The notes: generated from the letters alone by a model not told the origin. A DNA stretch of 64,000 bases from an uncultured bacterium (GCA_938024995.1 CALJDU010000027.1:1-64000); one strand, 5' to 3'; counted from the stretch's first letter, positions 33,714 to 43,652 are shown. Translations and numbers: made by a program.

Positions 33714-36700
33714 TTACGCGCGTGTGATCGTCTTCTCGAGATCGATCGCGCGGACCAGCCCGCCCGCGGAGTCCTTGAAGGTCGCGTCGTCCGGGAGGTC
33801 GGACGCGAAGAGATAGTCCTCCGGGCGGCAGGTGATCACGATGATCTGGGTACGCTCCGCGAACTCACGAAGCGCGTGACGAAACCAAGAGAGCCGCGTG
33901 TCGTCGGTCTGCGTGAGATGGTCGTCGAGCAGCAACGGCGCGCCGAGTTGTTCCGCGATGACCAGCCGGATCAGGGTCGCGGCCTGCTCCCGCGTCCCGA
34001 CGGAGAAACGGTTGACGTCGCGGGTCGCGCCGGCTGCTGAGATGCCCTCGGCGGTCAGCGCGTCCGCGAGGACCACGTTCTTGTAACGACCCGCGGTCAG
34101 CTGCTCGAAGCGCTCACTGACCGGTTGGCCAATCGCGCGTCCCACGTGGCCGCCGCGCTCTTGCTCAACCTCTTGCAGCGTCATGAGCAAGAGCCGCTGT
34201 GCGCGGAAGTCGATCTCGAGCTCGCGTTCTCGTTCCTCAAGGTCCTTCAGCGCCAGTCGCACCGCGCGGTGTTGTTCGCGAACCATCGCGCCGCCGACCT
34301 GCGAGAGGGCTCCCTCCGTTTTGCGAAGCTCCGCGTCTCGGTCGTCGAGGTCTTCTCGTGCTCGGGCGAGCTGCGCGCGGATGTCGTCGAGGTCGATCTC
34401 GTCACTGCCGACCTCTTCCTCGTCGGCCAGGTCGAGCGCGTCGAGCTCGGCTTGAAGCGCGCGCGCTTGGGTGTCTCGCTCTTCTTCCCGGGAGCGCTCG
34501 GCGACGATCGCGCGGGCACGGGAGAGCGCTTGTTGAACCGCGTCGCGCTCCGCCATCGCGTCGTCGAGAGCGCGCGCGAGATCCTGCTCGCTGCCCTCGT
34601 CTCCGTCGAGCTCGGCGTTGGAGGCCTCGACCTCTCGTTCGCGCGCGGCGAGGTCGGTCTTCGCGCGGTCGAGCAACACCGCGAGATCTGTGTCTTGGTT
34701 CGTGAGCCCCGCGGCGGCACGCGCGGCTTCGACCGCGGCTCGGGCCGCCGCGTCGATCGCCGAGGCTTCCGCGAGCGCCACGACCGCTTCGGTGCGTGTG
34801 GTCGCCATCCGCTTGAGCGCGAGCGCGGAATCCCGCTCCTCTGCTTCGAGCGCCGCGAGCGTCGCGTCCAGGTCAGCGTCTTCTGCGCCGCCCAGTTCCT
34901 TGAGTTGTGCTGCCCTCAGCTCGACCTCGCGCGCGTGGTCCGACAAGAGCGCGGCGACGCCCTCCTGGTGCTCGAGCTCTTTGCGCAGCGTCTCTTGTCG
35001 CGCGGCGAAGGTCTCGGCTTCTTGTGCGCGCGCGCGCAGGCCACGCGCCCACGCCTCGCGATCTTCCTCGTCGTCGCGGGGGAAGCGCGACTCAAACTCG
35101 TTGAGCTGGGCTTCGAGATTCTGTGCTTCCGCGTGGGACTCGGATTGCCCGCCGCGAATCGTCAGCGTGCCGACGCCGGCGATCTCAATCTTCAGCTCGC
35201 CGTCCGCCTTCGTGGTGATCGACTCCGTCTCGAGCGATGTCTTCTTGCCGTCACGGACGAGCGTGAGCCGGTACGCGCGGGCGAGCTCGAGTCGCGCCTC
35301 CACGCCTACCGCGGTCTTGGCGCGCGCGACCGAGAGCGCGCGCAAGGTAGTCTCGAGGTCTCGAAGGACCTCTGCATCAGGTGCGTCTGGGGCCGCTTCA
35401 CGGAGCGCTCGCCGCTTGGCGTCGGCGTTGGCCTTGGCGGCTTTGGCGCTCATCAGCGCCGCGCGGGCGCCCGCGAGTCGCTTCTGTTCTACCCGCCGCT
35501 TGGCCTCGCGCGACGTCGCCTCCGCGGCACGAAACGCGCGGTCGGCGTCCGCTTCGCGGGTCTTGATGTCCTCGAGTCGAGCGGTGGCGTCGCGCAGCGC
35601 GTCACGAGTGACGCGGCATCGCTGAAGCGCGTGGAGCGCCGCTTCGGCTTGCGCACGCGCGTCCTCTCGATCGGTCCGCCGCCGCGAGAGCGCCCGTCGT
35701 GACTCTTCGCCGTCTCGTTCCTGCGAACGCTTTAGGCGCTCCTGCAGCGCGGCGACGCGTTCTTCCACGTCGCGCGCGAGCGCCTCGGTTTCCTCTAGCT
35801 CGTGTTGAGCGGCTTCAAGCCGCGCGTCGTCTTCGCGTAGCCGGGTGAGCTCGCTCCGGAGCCGTTGCGCGGTCGCGCGCTTTTCTTTTTCGGCTGCGCG
35901 CGCATCGCTGGCTTCCTCTGCGTCCCGGAGCGTATCCACGAGCCGGGCGACCTCGGCCGCGATCTCATCGCGTGCACGTGCGAGCGAGAGGCTCTGCTCT
36001 TCAACGGCCTCCGTTTCGCGGAGCCGCGTCGTCAGCTCGGCGAGCTCATCGCGAGCGCGCGTGATCTTCTCGGCGACATCCTTGAAGGGCGAGCCCCGGC
36101 CGCGACGGCGTTTGCCGGACTTGTCGAACGCCCGGTCGACCTCCTTTTGGACCACGTCGAGCACCGCGCGGACTCGCGGGTCTTCTGCAAAGCCGCCCAC
36201 GATCTCGCTCAACCGCGAGTAGACCTCGTCGGACTTGTCGTCGCTCAACGCCGCGCGAAGGATTCGTTCCACGTCCGCTTGTTCGCCGAGCAGCGCGGTC
36301 GTGAGGAACGACTCGGGCAGGCCCTTTTGTCCTCGCCCTCCGGCGCGCGGGAGACCCCAGCCGATGGCGTCGCGCAGCTTTTGATCGACGCTGCGCGACT
36401 TGGCGAGGACGCTCCAGGTCGACTCGTCCACCATCTCGTGAAGCAGGGCGCTCCCTCCGACCCGGCCGAAGCGCTTGAAGACGCGAAGCGTCTGTTCCGC
36501 GACGTGAAGATCGAGCGTGACCTCGGGGAGCTCATCGCGTGACCACGAGACGTAAGGTGCGCTCGCGCTGCTGGTGTGCGGGAGGAGAAGGGCGCAGCGG
36601 AGGGACGCGGCGAGGGTGCTCTTGCCGAGGTCGTTCGGGCCGAACAAGACGTTCAAACCAGGGCCGAAGGTCATCTCGGCGCGGTCGACGCATCCGAAGT

Positions 36701-36728
36701 GCGTCGCGCTTAGCTTGCGGAACTTCAC
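33714..36728 (-). CDS. SbcC/YhaN-like AAA ATPase with long coiled coil
   Basis: The 1004-residue protein has an N-terminal Walker A (FGPNDLGKST, about 30-39) and a middle of about 700 residues of Arg/Glu/Ala-rich coiled coil with a short central break. The C-terminal half-domain has the signature SVGTREQAATLIRL and Walker B APLLLDDHLTQTDD. This is the SMC-like layout of SbcC, Rad50 and YhaN, which pair with an SbcD/YhaO nuclease. The upstream nuclease gene overlaps it by four bases (ATGA). The last gene of the operon, it probably drives ATP-dependent DNA-end processing together with it. The zinc-hook Cys pair typical of Rad50 is not evident. Confidence 0.82.
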   Translation of the reverse strand: MKFRKLSATHFGCVDRAEMTFGPGLNVLFGPNDLGKSTLAASLRCALLLPHTSSASAPYVSWSRDELPEVTLDLHVAEQTLRVFKRFGRVGGSALLHEMVDESTWSVLAKSRSVDQKLRDAIGWGLPRAGGRGQKGLPESFLTTALLGEQADVERILRAALSDDKSDEVYSRLSEIVGGFAEDPRVRAVLDVVQKEVDRAFDKSGKRRRGRGSPFKDVAEKITRARDELAELTTRLRETEAVEEQSLSLARARDEIAAEVARLVDTLRDAEEASDARAAEKEKRATAQRLRSELTRLREDDARLEAAQHELEETEALARDVEERVAALQERLKRSQERDGEESRRALSRRRTDREDARAQAEAALHALQRCRVTRDALRDATARLEDIKTREADADRAFRAAEATSREAKRRVEQKRLAGARAALMSAKAAKANADAKRRALREAAPDAPDAEVLRDLETTLRALSVARAKTAVGVEARLELARAYRLTLVRDGKKTSLETESITTKADGELKIEIAGVGTLTIRGGQSESHAEAQNLEAQLNEFESRFPRDDEEDREAWARGLRARAQEAETFAARQETLRKELEHQEGVAALLSDHAREVELRAAQLKELGGAEDADLDATLAALEAEERDSALALKRMATTRTEAVVALAEASAIDAAARAAVEAARAAAGLTNQDTDLAVLLDRAKTDLAAREREVEASNAELDGDEGSEQDLARALDDAMAERDAVQQALSRARAIVAERSREEERDTQARALQAELDALDLADEEEVGSDEIDLDDIRAQLARAREDLDDRDAELRKTEGALSQVGGAMVREQHRAVRLALKDLEERERELEIDFRAQRLLLMTLQEVEQERGGHVGRAIGQPVSERFEQLTAGRYKNVVLADALTAEGISAAGATRDVNRFSVGTREQAATLIRLVIAEQLGAPLLLDDHLTQTDDTRLSWFRHALREFAERTQIIVITCRPEDYLFASDLPDDATFKDSAGGLVRAIDLEKTITRA

Positions 36729-37948
36729 TGGCCCGCGAGCCGATGCAAGTGAAGGAGCGCGCGTCGGGCGGTCGCGCCGTCTTCCCCGTTCGCGAGCGCG
36801 CGGAGACGGTTCGCGGTCTCCCGCAGAGACTCGGGGAGCGCGTCGACCCAGGCGAACTCTTGGGTGTCGAGCTGGAGCTGTTCCGTCTTGATCATCGCGA
36901 CCGCCGCCGAGCCCCGCGCGGTGTCATCCCCCGCGATGCCTTCCAACAGTCGCGTCGCCTCGTGATGAGACGGCGCGTCCAAGGTGGCCTCCACTCGGAG
37001 CCGCAGCACGGTGTCCGCGAGCGACTCGGTGGCGATGGTACGCAACGCGGTCAGGGAACGGACCGTCTCGTCTCGCCAGGTGAAGCGACCCACGCGCTCG
37101 CGTCGCACGATCGGCCGGCGCCCCCGGTCTCGCGGGAAGAACACGAGCGCGACGTGGCCCGCCCCCGGTTCTCCAAACGTGTTGGGCTCGGGAGAACCGG
37201 GATAGACAACGGGCGCGCGCGGCGCGTCTTTATCATCGCCCGCGCTCGCCAACACGCGGTAGGCGTGGGTGTCGCCCAGCGCGAGGTAGTCGAAGCCGCG
37301 GACGCGCACGGCTTCTGGGTCGATCGGGAAGTTGGTCTGGTGGCCGGGCATGTCGAAGGTCTGGCCATGGACCATCCCGATCCGAACGCGCGTGTCGCCT
37401 TCTTCACGCGCGGGGAGCCGCATCGCGAGGTCGAGCTCACCGGCGTGGCTCTGACAAGGCGTCGCGTAGAGAACCGCCTCGTCGTTGATCGTGAACTCGC
37501 TGTTCGGACGATCGACCACGCGCACGGAGTCGGGGAGCAGCCGCCGGAACTCGCTCCCTTCCCGATAGAGAGACGACGCGGTCAGCGCGTCATGGTTCCC
37601 GGGGAGGAGATAGGTCGCGGGGAGCTTGTCGGCGTGCTTCGCGAAGAGCTCGACGAGCGCGTGCCAGTGTCGCTCCTTTGGGAGCGGCGCGTCGAAGAGG
37701 TCACCGGCGCAGAGCACCGCGTCGACCTGGTGTTGAATCGCGAGCGCGAAGATGCGCTCGATCGCGAGGAAGCGCGCTCGGGAGAGCTCGAGCTCGTCGT
37801 GCTCGCGGAAACCACGAAAGCGTCGCCCGAGATGCCAGTCGGCGGTGTGCAGGACCTTCACGACCACGTCGTCGCCCTTTGGACGCGCTCGGTTGCCTCC
37901 GCGCTTTTTGGTCGTCCGACCGGACGAGGTTGTCGACGAGTTCGCCAC
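36725..37948 (-). CDS. SbcD/YhaO-like DNA repair metallophosphoesterase
   Basis: The 407-residue product has the calcineurin-like nuclease motifs in order: HTADWHLGRRF (about 34-44), CAGDLFDAPLP, LPGNHDALT, GMVHGQTF and LALGDTHAYR. These make the two-metal site of SbcD, Mre11 and YhaO. The first 28 residues are basic and low-complexity. It overlaps the ATPase gene downstream (stop 36725, start 36728), the usual arrangement for co-assembling SbcCD-type subunits, and follows the SNF2 helicase by 19 bases. It is probably a 3'-5' exonuclease/endonuclease at DNA ends. Confidence 0.85.
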   Translation of the reverse strand: MANSSTTSSGRTTKKRGGNRARPKGDDVVVKVLHTADWHLGRRFRGFREHDELELSRARFLAIERIFALAIQHQVDAVLCAGDLFDAPLPKERHWHALVELFAKHADKLPATYLLPGNHDALTASSLYREGSEFRRLLPDSVRVVDRPNSEFTINDEAVLYATPCQSHAGELDLAMRLPAREEGDTRVRIGMVHGQTFDMPGHQTNFPIDPEAVRVRGFDYLALGDTHAYRVLASAGDDKDAPRAPVVYPGSPEPNTFGEPGAGHVALVFFPRDRGRRPIVRRERVGRFTWRDETVRSLTALRTIATESLADTVLRLRVEATLDAPSHHEATRLLEGIAGDDTARGSAAVAMIKTEQLQLDTQEFAWVDALPESLRETANRLRALANGEDGATARRALLHLHRLAGQ

Positions 37949-37967
37949 GTACGTGTTCCCGCGCAGT

Positions 37968-40900
37968 TCACACGATCACCCACTCCACGTCGAGGACCGT
38001 CTTGACGTCTGCAGCGGGGTATCGCTTCTGGAGGAGGGCCTGTTCGTGCGCAGCGTGCTCAGGAGAGGCGCGTCGGCGTTTGTCCGTGAGGGCATCCCGG
38101 AGCGTGAACAGAGCTGCCTCGCGCTTTTTGAGCGCGGCCTCCAGTCGCCGGCGAGGCTCCGCGCCGACGATTCGGTCTCGCTTCTGCGTCTCCTCTGCCA
38201 GGCGGTCTTCGAGTTCACGTCGCCGCCGAGACAAGATCTCGATCTGGTCATCCACGCTTCGGTCGAGCCGCGCGAGCGCGCTGAAGTAGCTCGGCTCTTC
38301 TCGTTTCGCGTCTCGGGTCGCGCGCTCGAAGAGCGCTTCGTCCAGGCGATCGGAGAGCTCCGCCTCGTTGACCTCCAGAGGGGGATTGAGAGGGGGGCGC
38401 TCTCGAGACGCGGAGCGCGCAAAGCTGAGCGCCGCGTCTCCGGTCAGCAGGGTTCCGTCTTCGGCGATCGCGACCGCGTAGAGCTCCTCGATGGGCTCGA
38501 ACCCGCCGAGCTTCGCCTTGTTGATCACGAGGCGACCCCGCGAGCCGCTCGGGAAGTCGTTCGCGCGGATCGCGACGGTGTCGAGCTTCGCCGCGCGCGC
38601 GCGCTCGAGCGCCATCTTGATGAAGGGGTGGAGCAAGTGAAGCGGGTCGGCGCCGCTGCCGATCGTGAAGCCTGCGCAATCATTGAGGGGCGCTTCCAAG
38701 GAGCCTTCCGGGAAGGCGTAGGTGAGCGACCCCTCGTTCTGACCGGTGCCGGGCCCGCGGGTGAACGAGATGCCGCGCGACGCGAGATCATCTTGGGCGA
38801 TTTGATCGAGCGCCAGGTCGAGCTCCGCCAACCCGGACTCCACATCTGTGCTGAGCGTTCGGAAGGTCGACTGGAGCGAGTCGTCCAAGGTTCGCTCAAT
38901 GAGACCGGTCGCGCGGGCGTGCGCGTCTTCAAAGCGCGCGCGCTCCGCCTCCGTTCGATCGCGGAGCTCGGCGAGCTTCCGTTCGATCTCTTCCCGCGAG
39001 CGGGCGGTCTTATAGATCGCGTTGAGCTGGGACTCGAAGTTCACCGAGAGCGCGCTGACGACCGCGCCGCGTCGCTCTGCCTCGGACGCGTGGAGCACCT
39101 CGTCGGACGCGCCGAGGACCGCGCCAAAGAGCTCGAGCTTGCGGCTCATGATCTCGTAGGTGAGGCGCTGGGCTTGGTTGTCGCGTGCGAGGAAGTTGAT
39201 CACGGTGACGTCGTGGGTCTGCCCGTAACGATGGCAGCGGCCGATGCGCTGCTCGATGCGTTGCGGGTTCCACGGGAGGTCATAGTTGATGACCGTGTCG
39301 CAGAACTGAAGGTTGAGGCCCTTCGCGCCCGCTTCGGTGGAGATGAAGACGCTGCTCTTGGTCTTGAATTCGTGCACGAGCGCCAGTCGAGTCGCGACAG
39401 AGCGGGTCGGCCGGCCGCGCTTCGGGAGGGTGTGCTCGACCTCTGCTTCCCAGGCCGCGAGCGCTTCTTTGGCGCGGGGACCGCTGTTGTCGCCACGGAA
39501 GAGCGTGATCTCGCCGTCGCTCACGAGATGTGACTCGATGAGGATGCCGCGGAGGTAGTCCTGGGTCGTGAGTGACTCGGTGAAGATGACGACCTTCGCG
39601 CTCGGGCCGTCGCCGTCGCCTTCGCTCGCGCGAGACAAGGTGGTCCGCACCGCGCGGATGAGCGCCTGGGCCTTGTTGTCGACGGTCAGCTCTTCGGCGC
39701 GTTTCGCGAAGGACGCGACCAGGGCCCGCTCCTCAAGGACCGCCGCTTCGTCGATCGGTTCGCCGGTGTCTTCGTCGAGCTCCGCTTCTTCCAGGACGTC
39801 CGCGTCTTCGAGATCGTGAAAGAAGGTGACCGCCGCCAGCTTGTCTTCTCTCCCTTCGAGCATTTGGCTCAGCCGTTTCTCCACGCGCCGCAGGCTGGCG
39901 GCGAGCGCGCGTACGGAGGATCCCATCCGGCGGTGAAACCCAAGCAGAAGCAACGTGCGGTGGGAGCCGCGGAACGCTTGGAGGTTGGGCCGCAGGAGGT
40001 ACTGCGTGACGTCGTCGTAGAGCGCGCGCTCGTCTTTGCTCATGGCGTAGTCAAACGTTCGCGCGTGCCGTCCGACGAAGGCCCGCTTCATGAATGGCTG
40101 CGCTTGCCGACGAAGCGTGCGCTGGCAGATCACCGCGAGGCGATCACGAAGCGCGCGTTCGCGACCCGGCACGACGGTCCGTCCATCGTCACCGCAAAAG
40201 GTCGCGCGGAAGGTCGGCAGGTCACCGAGCAAGGTCCCGGTCGGCTCGACGTACTGGGCGAGGGACCAGAGCTCGAGGAGCGAGTTTTGAATCGGGGTCG
40301 CGGTGAGGAGCAGCGTCTTGACCTGTCCGTGAGGTCCGGTTCGAAGGACCGAGAACGCGCGACCGGCGAGCTGCGCCTTGGTCGCGGAGAGCTTGTACTC
40401 GCCGTTCTTGTCGAAGCGTTGATGGAGACCGGAGAAGACCTCGTGCGCCTCGTCAATCACGCAGAGGTCGAGCGGTTCGGCGCGCCGCAGAAGCTGACTC
40501 CCGACCTTCCCGAACGCGGTCTCCCGCGACGCGATGAACACGCCATCTCCTGCGAACGCCCCGTGCTCCGCGCGGCCCTCGATGAGTTCCAACCCGAACA
40601 GTTCGTAGAGCTCCTGCCGCCACTGCCCAACCAGTGGTTTGGGCGCGACGATGAGGACCCGCCGCGCGCCTTCCGACAACAGCTGCGCGATCGTCAGCCC
40701 CGCCTCGATGGTCTTCCCGAGCCCGACCTCATCGGCGAGGATGCAGCCGCCTTCACGGAGTCGCCGAAGCGCGAAAATGACGGCGTCGATTTGGTGCGGG
40801 TTCGGATCGATCTTCGCCACGCGTTGGGAAGCCGCGAAGCGCCACGGCGATCCGGCTTCGCGAAGCAAGGTCACCTCTTCAACGCGTATGCGCCTGGCTA

Positions 40901-41009
40901 CGGGGTTCCGCACAGCCGCGATTGTGTGGGGCTGCTCGGCGAATTCAACCCTCGCGAAGGGCGAACGGAAGAACGCGCGCTCTTGAGCGGTATCTTGGGT
41001 TCGTGGCAC
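37968..41009 (-). CDS. SNF2-family DNA helicase/translocase, RapA-like
   Basis: The 1013-residue protein starts at a GTG. The SF2 motifs are complete: ADEVGLGKTIEAGL (about 85-98), VIDEAHEVF, LLLTATPIQN, VIFTES, ISTEAGAKGLNLQFC and QRIGRCHRYGQT. The RapA-type spacing includes a long insertion between the helicase halves. After about 640 come coiled-coil segments (SREEIERKLAELRDR and EEDRLAEETQKRDRIV-like) and a C-terminal domain of unknown type. It is the first gene of the helicase, nuclease, ATPase operon (gap 19 bases). Such enzymes move on DNA to evict or remodel bound proteins. No restriction or methylase gene is linked. Confidence 0.85.
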   Translation of the reverse strand: MPRTQDTAQERAFFRSPFARVEFAEQPHTIAAVRNPVARRIRVEEVTLLREAGSPWRFAASQRVAKIDPNPHQIDAVIFALRRLREGGCILADEVGLGKTIEAGLTIAQLLSEGARRVLIVAPKPLVGQWRQELYELFGLELIEGRAEHGAFAGDGVFIASRETAFGKVGSQLLRRAEPLDLCVIDEAHEVFSGLHQRFDKNGEYKLSATKAQLAGRAFSVLRTGPHGQVKTLLLTATPIQNSLLELWSLAQYVEPTGTLLGDLPTFRATFCGDDGRTVVPGRERALRDRLAVICQRTLRRQAQPFMKRAFVGRHARTFDYAMSKDERALYDDVTQYLLRPNLQAFRGSHRTLLLLGFHRRMGSSVRALAASLRRVEKRLSQMLEGREDKLAAVTFFHDLEDADVLEEAELDEDTGEPIDEAAVLEERALVASFAKRAEELTVDNKAQALIRAVRTTLSRASEGDGDGPSAKVVIFTESLTTQDYLRGILIESHLVSDGEITLFRGDNSGPRAKEALAAWEAEVEHTLPKRGRPTRSVATRLALVHEFKTKSSVFISTEAGAKGLNLQFCDTVINYDLPWNPQRIEQRIGRCHRYGQTHDVTVINFLARDNQAQRLTYEIMSRKLELFGAVLGASDEVLHASEAERRGAVVSALSVNFESQLNAIYKTARSREEIERKLAELRDRTEAERARFEDAHARATGLIERTLDDSLQSTFRTLSTDVESGLAELDLALDQIAQDDLASRGISFTRGPGTGQNEGSLTYAFPEGSLEAPLNDCAGFTIGSGADPLHLLHPFIKMALERARAAKLDTVAIRANDFPSGSRGRLVINKAKLGGFEPIEELYAVAIAEDGTLLTGDAALSFARSASRERPPLNPPLEVNEAELSDRLDEALFERATRDAKREEPSYFSALARLDRSVDDQIEILSRRRRELEDRLAEETQKRDRIVGAEPRRRLEAALKKREAALFTLRDALTDKRRRASPEHAAHEQALLQKRYPAADVKTVLDVEWVIV

Positions 41010-42076
41010 GGGAGCAACGGACGCGAGGTCGCCGCTGGAGAGTGAGCTTTGGAGCGCTTGTGCTCCTCGTGATCGCGCTCGCCGTTTGTGCGCTCACCAT
41101 GCGGTTCGCCTTGAACGCCTCGCTTGTGAAGCCAGAGCGGGTGGAGCGCGCGCTCGCGCACCGCGCCGCGTCGCTCGCGGAGCTGGAGGGCGCCTACGTC
41201 TGCCGTCGGGAGCCATTGTTGTTTGAGAGTGACGACGCCCCAACCGGCGACGGCAGCGAAGCGCGCGCTTTGATGACGCAGCAAGAGTTTGTCGAGCTGG
41301 TTGCAAACTTCCCGCGGATCCAAAACTGCGAACGCGCGTTCATTTACGCGAGAGCCGGGATCGTCCCACCTCACTGTCGGTTCGTGGTCGAAGTGGTCGA
41401 GCGGATCGCGATCACGCCGAACCTGTGCGCGCCGTTTCCGGTCGCGTCTTACATGCTCCAAGACCCGAACTTCGCGGAGCTCATCGTAGGGGTCGCGGAC
41501 GCCCACGTTTCCCGTCTCGACGACCCTGCTCAGGTTCGGGCGTACCTCTTGAAGTCCATCGCGGCGGTGCGTGACCTGCGACGCGGGCCTGTGCTCTCGA
41601 GTCGCGCGTACACCTCGCTGTTGACCGAGGAGCGCTTGTTCGAGGCGTTGTCGAAGAGCCTCCGCGATGTCCCGCCGGAGGAAGCGGAGCGCGTTTCGCT
41701 GCGACGGGCGGGATCGCGCCTAACGCGCGCGGTGGAGTTTCCTTACCTGATGTTCCGTCATGACCACCTGGGGCTCTCTGACATCGACGCTACGTCAGTC
41801 GACGAAGCGAAGATGTACTTGGTCGTGGGGAGCGAGCACGAGAACCCCTGCCGCGAAAACGAGACCGCCGCCGACTGCCTCGCCCGTCAGCGACCCTTGC
41901 CTGCGCCGCCGCGTCTGACGCGATCGAACCTGCCGGAGACGTTGCAGCGAGGACTGTTTCTTGGCTTGGTCTTGGCGGACGAGATCTGGCGTACCCGCGA
42001 GGAGCAAAGACGAGCGATTCTTGACACGTGGGCCGAACGAGACCGCGCCTTATCGGCTCTCGTCGGCGCTCTCTGA
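41003..42076 (+). CDS. Hypothetical single-pass membrane protein
   Basis: The 357-residue product from the GTG at 41003 has a basic N-terminus, one transmembrane anchor (about 17-37: FGALVLLVIALAVCALTMRF), then about 310 soluble residues in the periplasm. The soluble part has helical segments and Cys residues that may pair, but no motif I know. It diverges from the SNF2 helicase gene and overlaps it by seven bases at the starts; a second GTG at 41042 would avoid the overlap. The start is therefore uncertain. Function is unknown. Confidence 0.55.
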   Translation: MAREQRTRGRRWRVSFGALVLLVIALAVCALTMRFALNASLVKPERVERALAHRAASLAELEGAYVCRREPLLFESDDAPTGDGSEARALMTQQEFVELVANFPRIQNCERAFIYARAGIVPPHCRFVVEVVERIAITPNLCAPFPVASYMLQDPNFAELIVGVADAHVSRLDDPAQVRAYLLKSIAAVRDLRRGPVLSSRAYTSLLTEERLFEALSKSLRDVPPEEAERVSLRRAGSRLTRAVEFPYLMFRHDHLGLSDIDATSVDEAKMYLVVGSEHENPCRENETAADCLARQRPLPAPPRLTRSNLPETLQRGLFLGLVLADEIWRTREEQRRAILDTWAERDRALSALVGAL

Positions 42077-42097
42077 AGCTCGTGCTACAAGCAGCGC

Positions 42098-43006
42098 ATG
42101 ACGAAAACGGCGTATGTGTTTCCCGGTCAGGGCGCTCAGTTTGTCGGGATGGCGAAAGAGGCGTTCGACGCCAGCCAAGCGGCGCGTGACGCGTTCGCCG
42201 AGGCGAGCGAAGCGATCGGGGTCGATGTTGCTCAGCTTTGTTTTGAGGGGCCGGAAGACGCGCTCAAGCTGACCGCGAACACCCAGCCCGCGGTCGTGAC
42301 GGCGAGCGTCGCGATCTACCGCGCGTGGCGGGACGCAGTAGACGTGGCCGACCCGGACGTGGTCGCAGGGCACAGCCTCGGGGAGTACACCGCCAACGTC
42401 ATCGCGGGCACGTTCTCGCTCGCCGACGCGGCCCTCTTGGTGCGCAAGCGCGGGACCTTTATGCAGGACGCGGTGCCGGTTGGTGCGGGCGCGATGGCGG
42501 CGGTCATGAAGGCGGCACCAGAGCTCGTGGAGCGCGTCTGCGAAGAGGTCGCGGGAGCGTGCGAGCCGGCGAACTTCAACTCGCCCGGACAGATCGTGAT
42601 CGCGGGCGCGAAGGCGGCGGTCGATCAGGCGGTCGCGCGGCTCAAGGAAGAAGGCGCCCGGGCGATCCCGTTGAGCGTGAGCGCCCCCTTTCACTCGTCG
42701 CTCATGAAGCCCGCCGAGGAGCGACTCAGCCCCGAGCTCGACGCCATCGCGTTCAACGACCCGCGCGTGCCGGTCTATGTGAACGTCGACGCGCAGCCGG
42801 CCACCTCGGCGCAAGCGGTTCGTGACGCGCTCCGTCGACAGGTCAGCCGCGCGGTTCGTTGGGACGAGAGCGTTCGTCAGATGAAGAGAGACGGCGTGAC
42901 GCGCGTGGTCGAGATTGGTCCGGGCAAAGTGCTGACCGGGCTCGCCCGCCGCATCGACAAAGAGCTCGAGCGGAAGAACGTCCAGGGGCCGGCGGACTTC
43001 GCCTAA
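42098..43006 (+). CDS. fabD: Malonyl-CoA:ACP transacylase
   Basis: The 302-residue enzyme moves malonyl groups from CoA to acyl carrier protein to start fatty acid chain extension. It has the nucleophile serine S93 in VAGHSLGEYTAN, R118 in RKRG, H199 in APFHSSLM, the oxyanion-loop segment FPGQGAQFVGM (8-18), and the end motif VEIGPGKVLTGL. Length and order fit FabD. Other fab genes are not linked in this window, so it either stands alone or serves a distant polyketide or fatty acid cluster. Confidence 0.93.
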   Translation: MTKTAYVFPGQGAQFVGMAKEAFDASQAARDAFAEASEAIGVDVAQLCFEGPEDALKLTANTQPAVVTASVAIYRAWRDAVDVADPDVVAGHSLGEYTANVIAGTFSLADAALLVRKRGTFMQDAVPVGAGAMAAVMKAAPELVERVCEEVAGACEPANFNSPGQIVIAGAKAAVDQAVARLKEEGARAIPLSVSAPFHSSLMKPAEERLSPELDAIAFNDPRVPVYVNVDAQPATSAQAVRDALRRQVSRAVRWDESVRQMKRDGVTRVVEIGPGKVLTGLARRIDKELERKNVQGPADFA

Positions 43007-43050
43007 GCGCAACGGGCGCGGCGACCGTGATCTGATACAACCCTCTCCGC

Positions 43051-43647
43051 ATGAACGAATCAGAATCCTCCCCGATGCTCTGGGTGCTCGTCGGCTGCGC
43101 CGTGCTTCTCGTCGTCGGCCTCTGCGCGGCGAGCGGGTTCGCGCTCTTTTTCGTCTATGCCGGGCAGACGCCTTACCCGGATGGTCCGCCGCCGCCGACG
43201 CCGACGCCGATGCCGCAACGCCCAATGGTCCAGACCCCGCAAGGACCGCAGCCGCAGCTGCCGCCGCCGCCCGTGAACTACCGACCGCTCACGGTGAGCG
43301 CGGTGGTCACGCAAAGCACGACGCCGCGGGTCACGGTCGGGACGCGTTGCGTCTTCCCGGTCACCCGTCACGACCGCCAAGGTGAGCCGACCGGCTATTG
43401 GTGCCGCGCGGAGATCCGCTGCGGCACCGAGTTGGTCTACGGCGGAGGAACCGCGGGCTACTTCCCGTGCACCGTCGTCGACTCCGCGGCGGCCTCCGTG
43501 GTCGGAGGAGAAGCCGGCACAACCACAAGTGATGGCGACGCCGCCGTTCAGCTGAACACCCCCGCGAGCCGACTCACGGTCAGCGACGATCCGTCCGGTC
43601 GCATCGGGGCGTACTCGATCGAAGCGCGGATCGAGAGCGTTCGCTAG
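43051..43647 (+). CDS. Hypothetical single-pass membrane protein, proline-rich stalk
   Basis: The 198-residue product has one N-terminal membrane helix (about 9-37), then a Pro/Gln-rich stalk (about 43-78), then a Cys-containing beta-rich domain of about 115 residues with TRCVFPVTRH and GTELVYGGGTAGYFPC segments. It probably faces the periplasm. The stop is five bases before the histidine kinase gene, and the kinase is followed closely by its regulator, so this gene may belong to the same signalling operon. No known family is recognised. Confidence 0.62.
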   Translation: MNESESSPMLWVLVGCAVLLVVGLCAASGFALFFVYAGQTPYPDGPPPPTPTPMPQRPMVQTPQGPQPQLPPPPVNYRPLTVSAVVTQSTTPRVTVGTRCVFPVTRHDRQGEPTGYWCRAEIRCGTELVYGGGTAGYFPCTVVDSAAASVVGGEAGTTTSDGDAAVQLNTPASRLTVSDDPSGRIGAYSIEARIESVR

Positions 43648-43652
43648 CGACG

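Noticed and set aside
34125..39533. Several plus-strand open frames of 300-600 codons antisense to the ATPase, nuclease and helicase genes
   Set aside because: Low-complexity Arg/Ala/Ser/Glu sequence; the minus-strand genes have complete catalytic motifs in order.
37968..41009. Assignment of the SNF2 helicase to a DISARM (DrmD) system
   Set aside because: No methyltransferase or DrmA/B/C partner is present; the partners are SbcCD-like, so this name would mislead.
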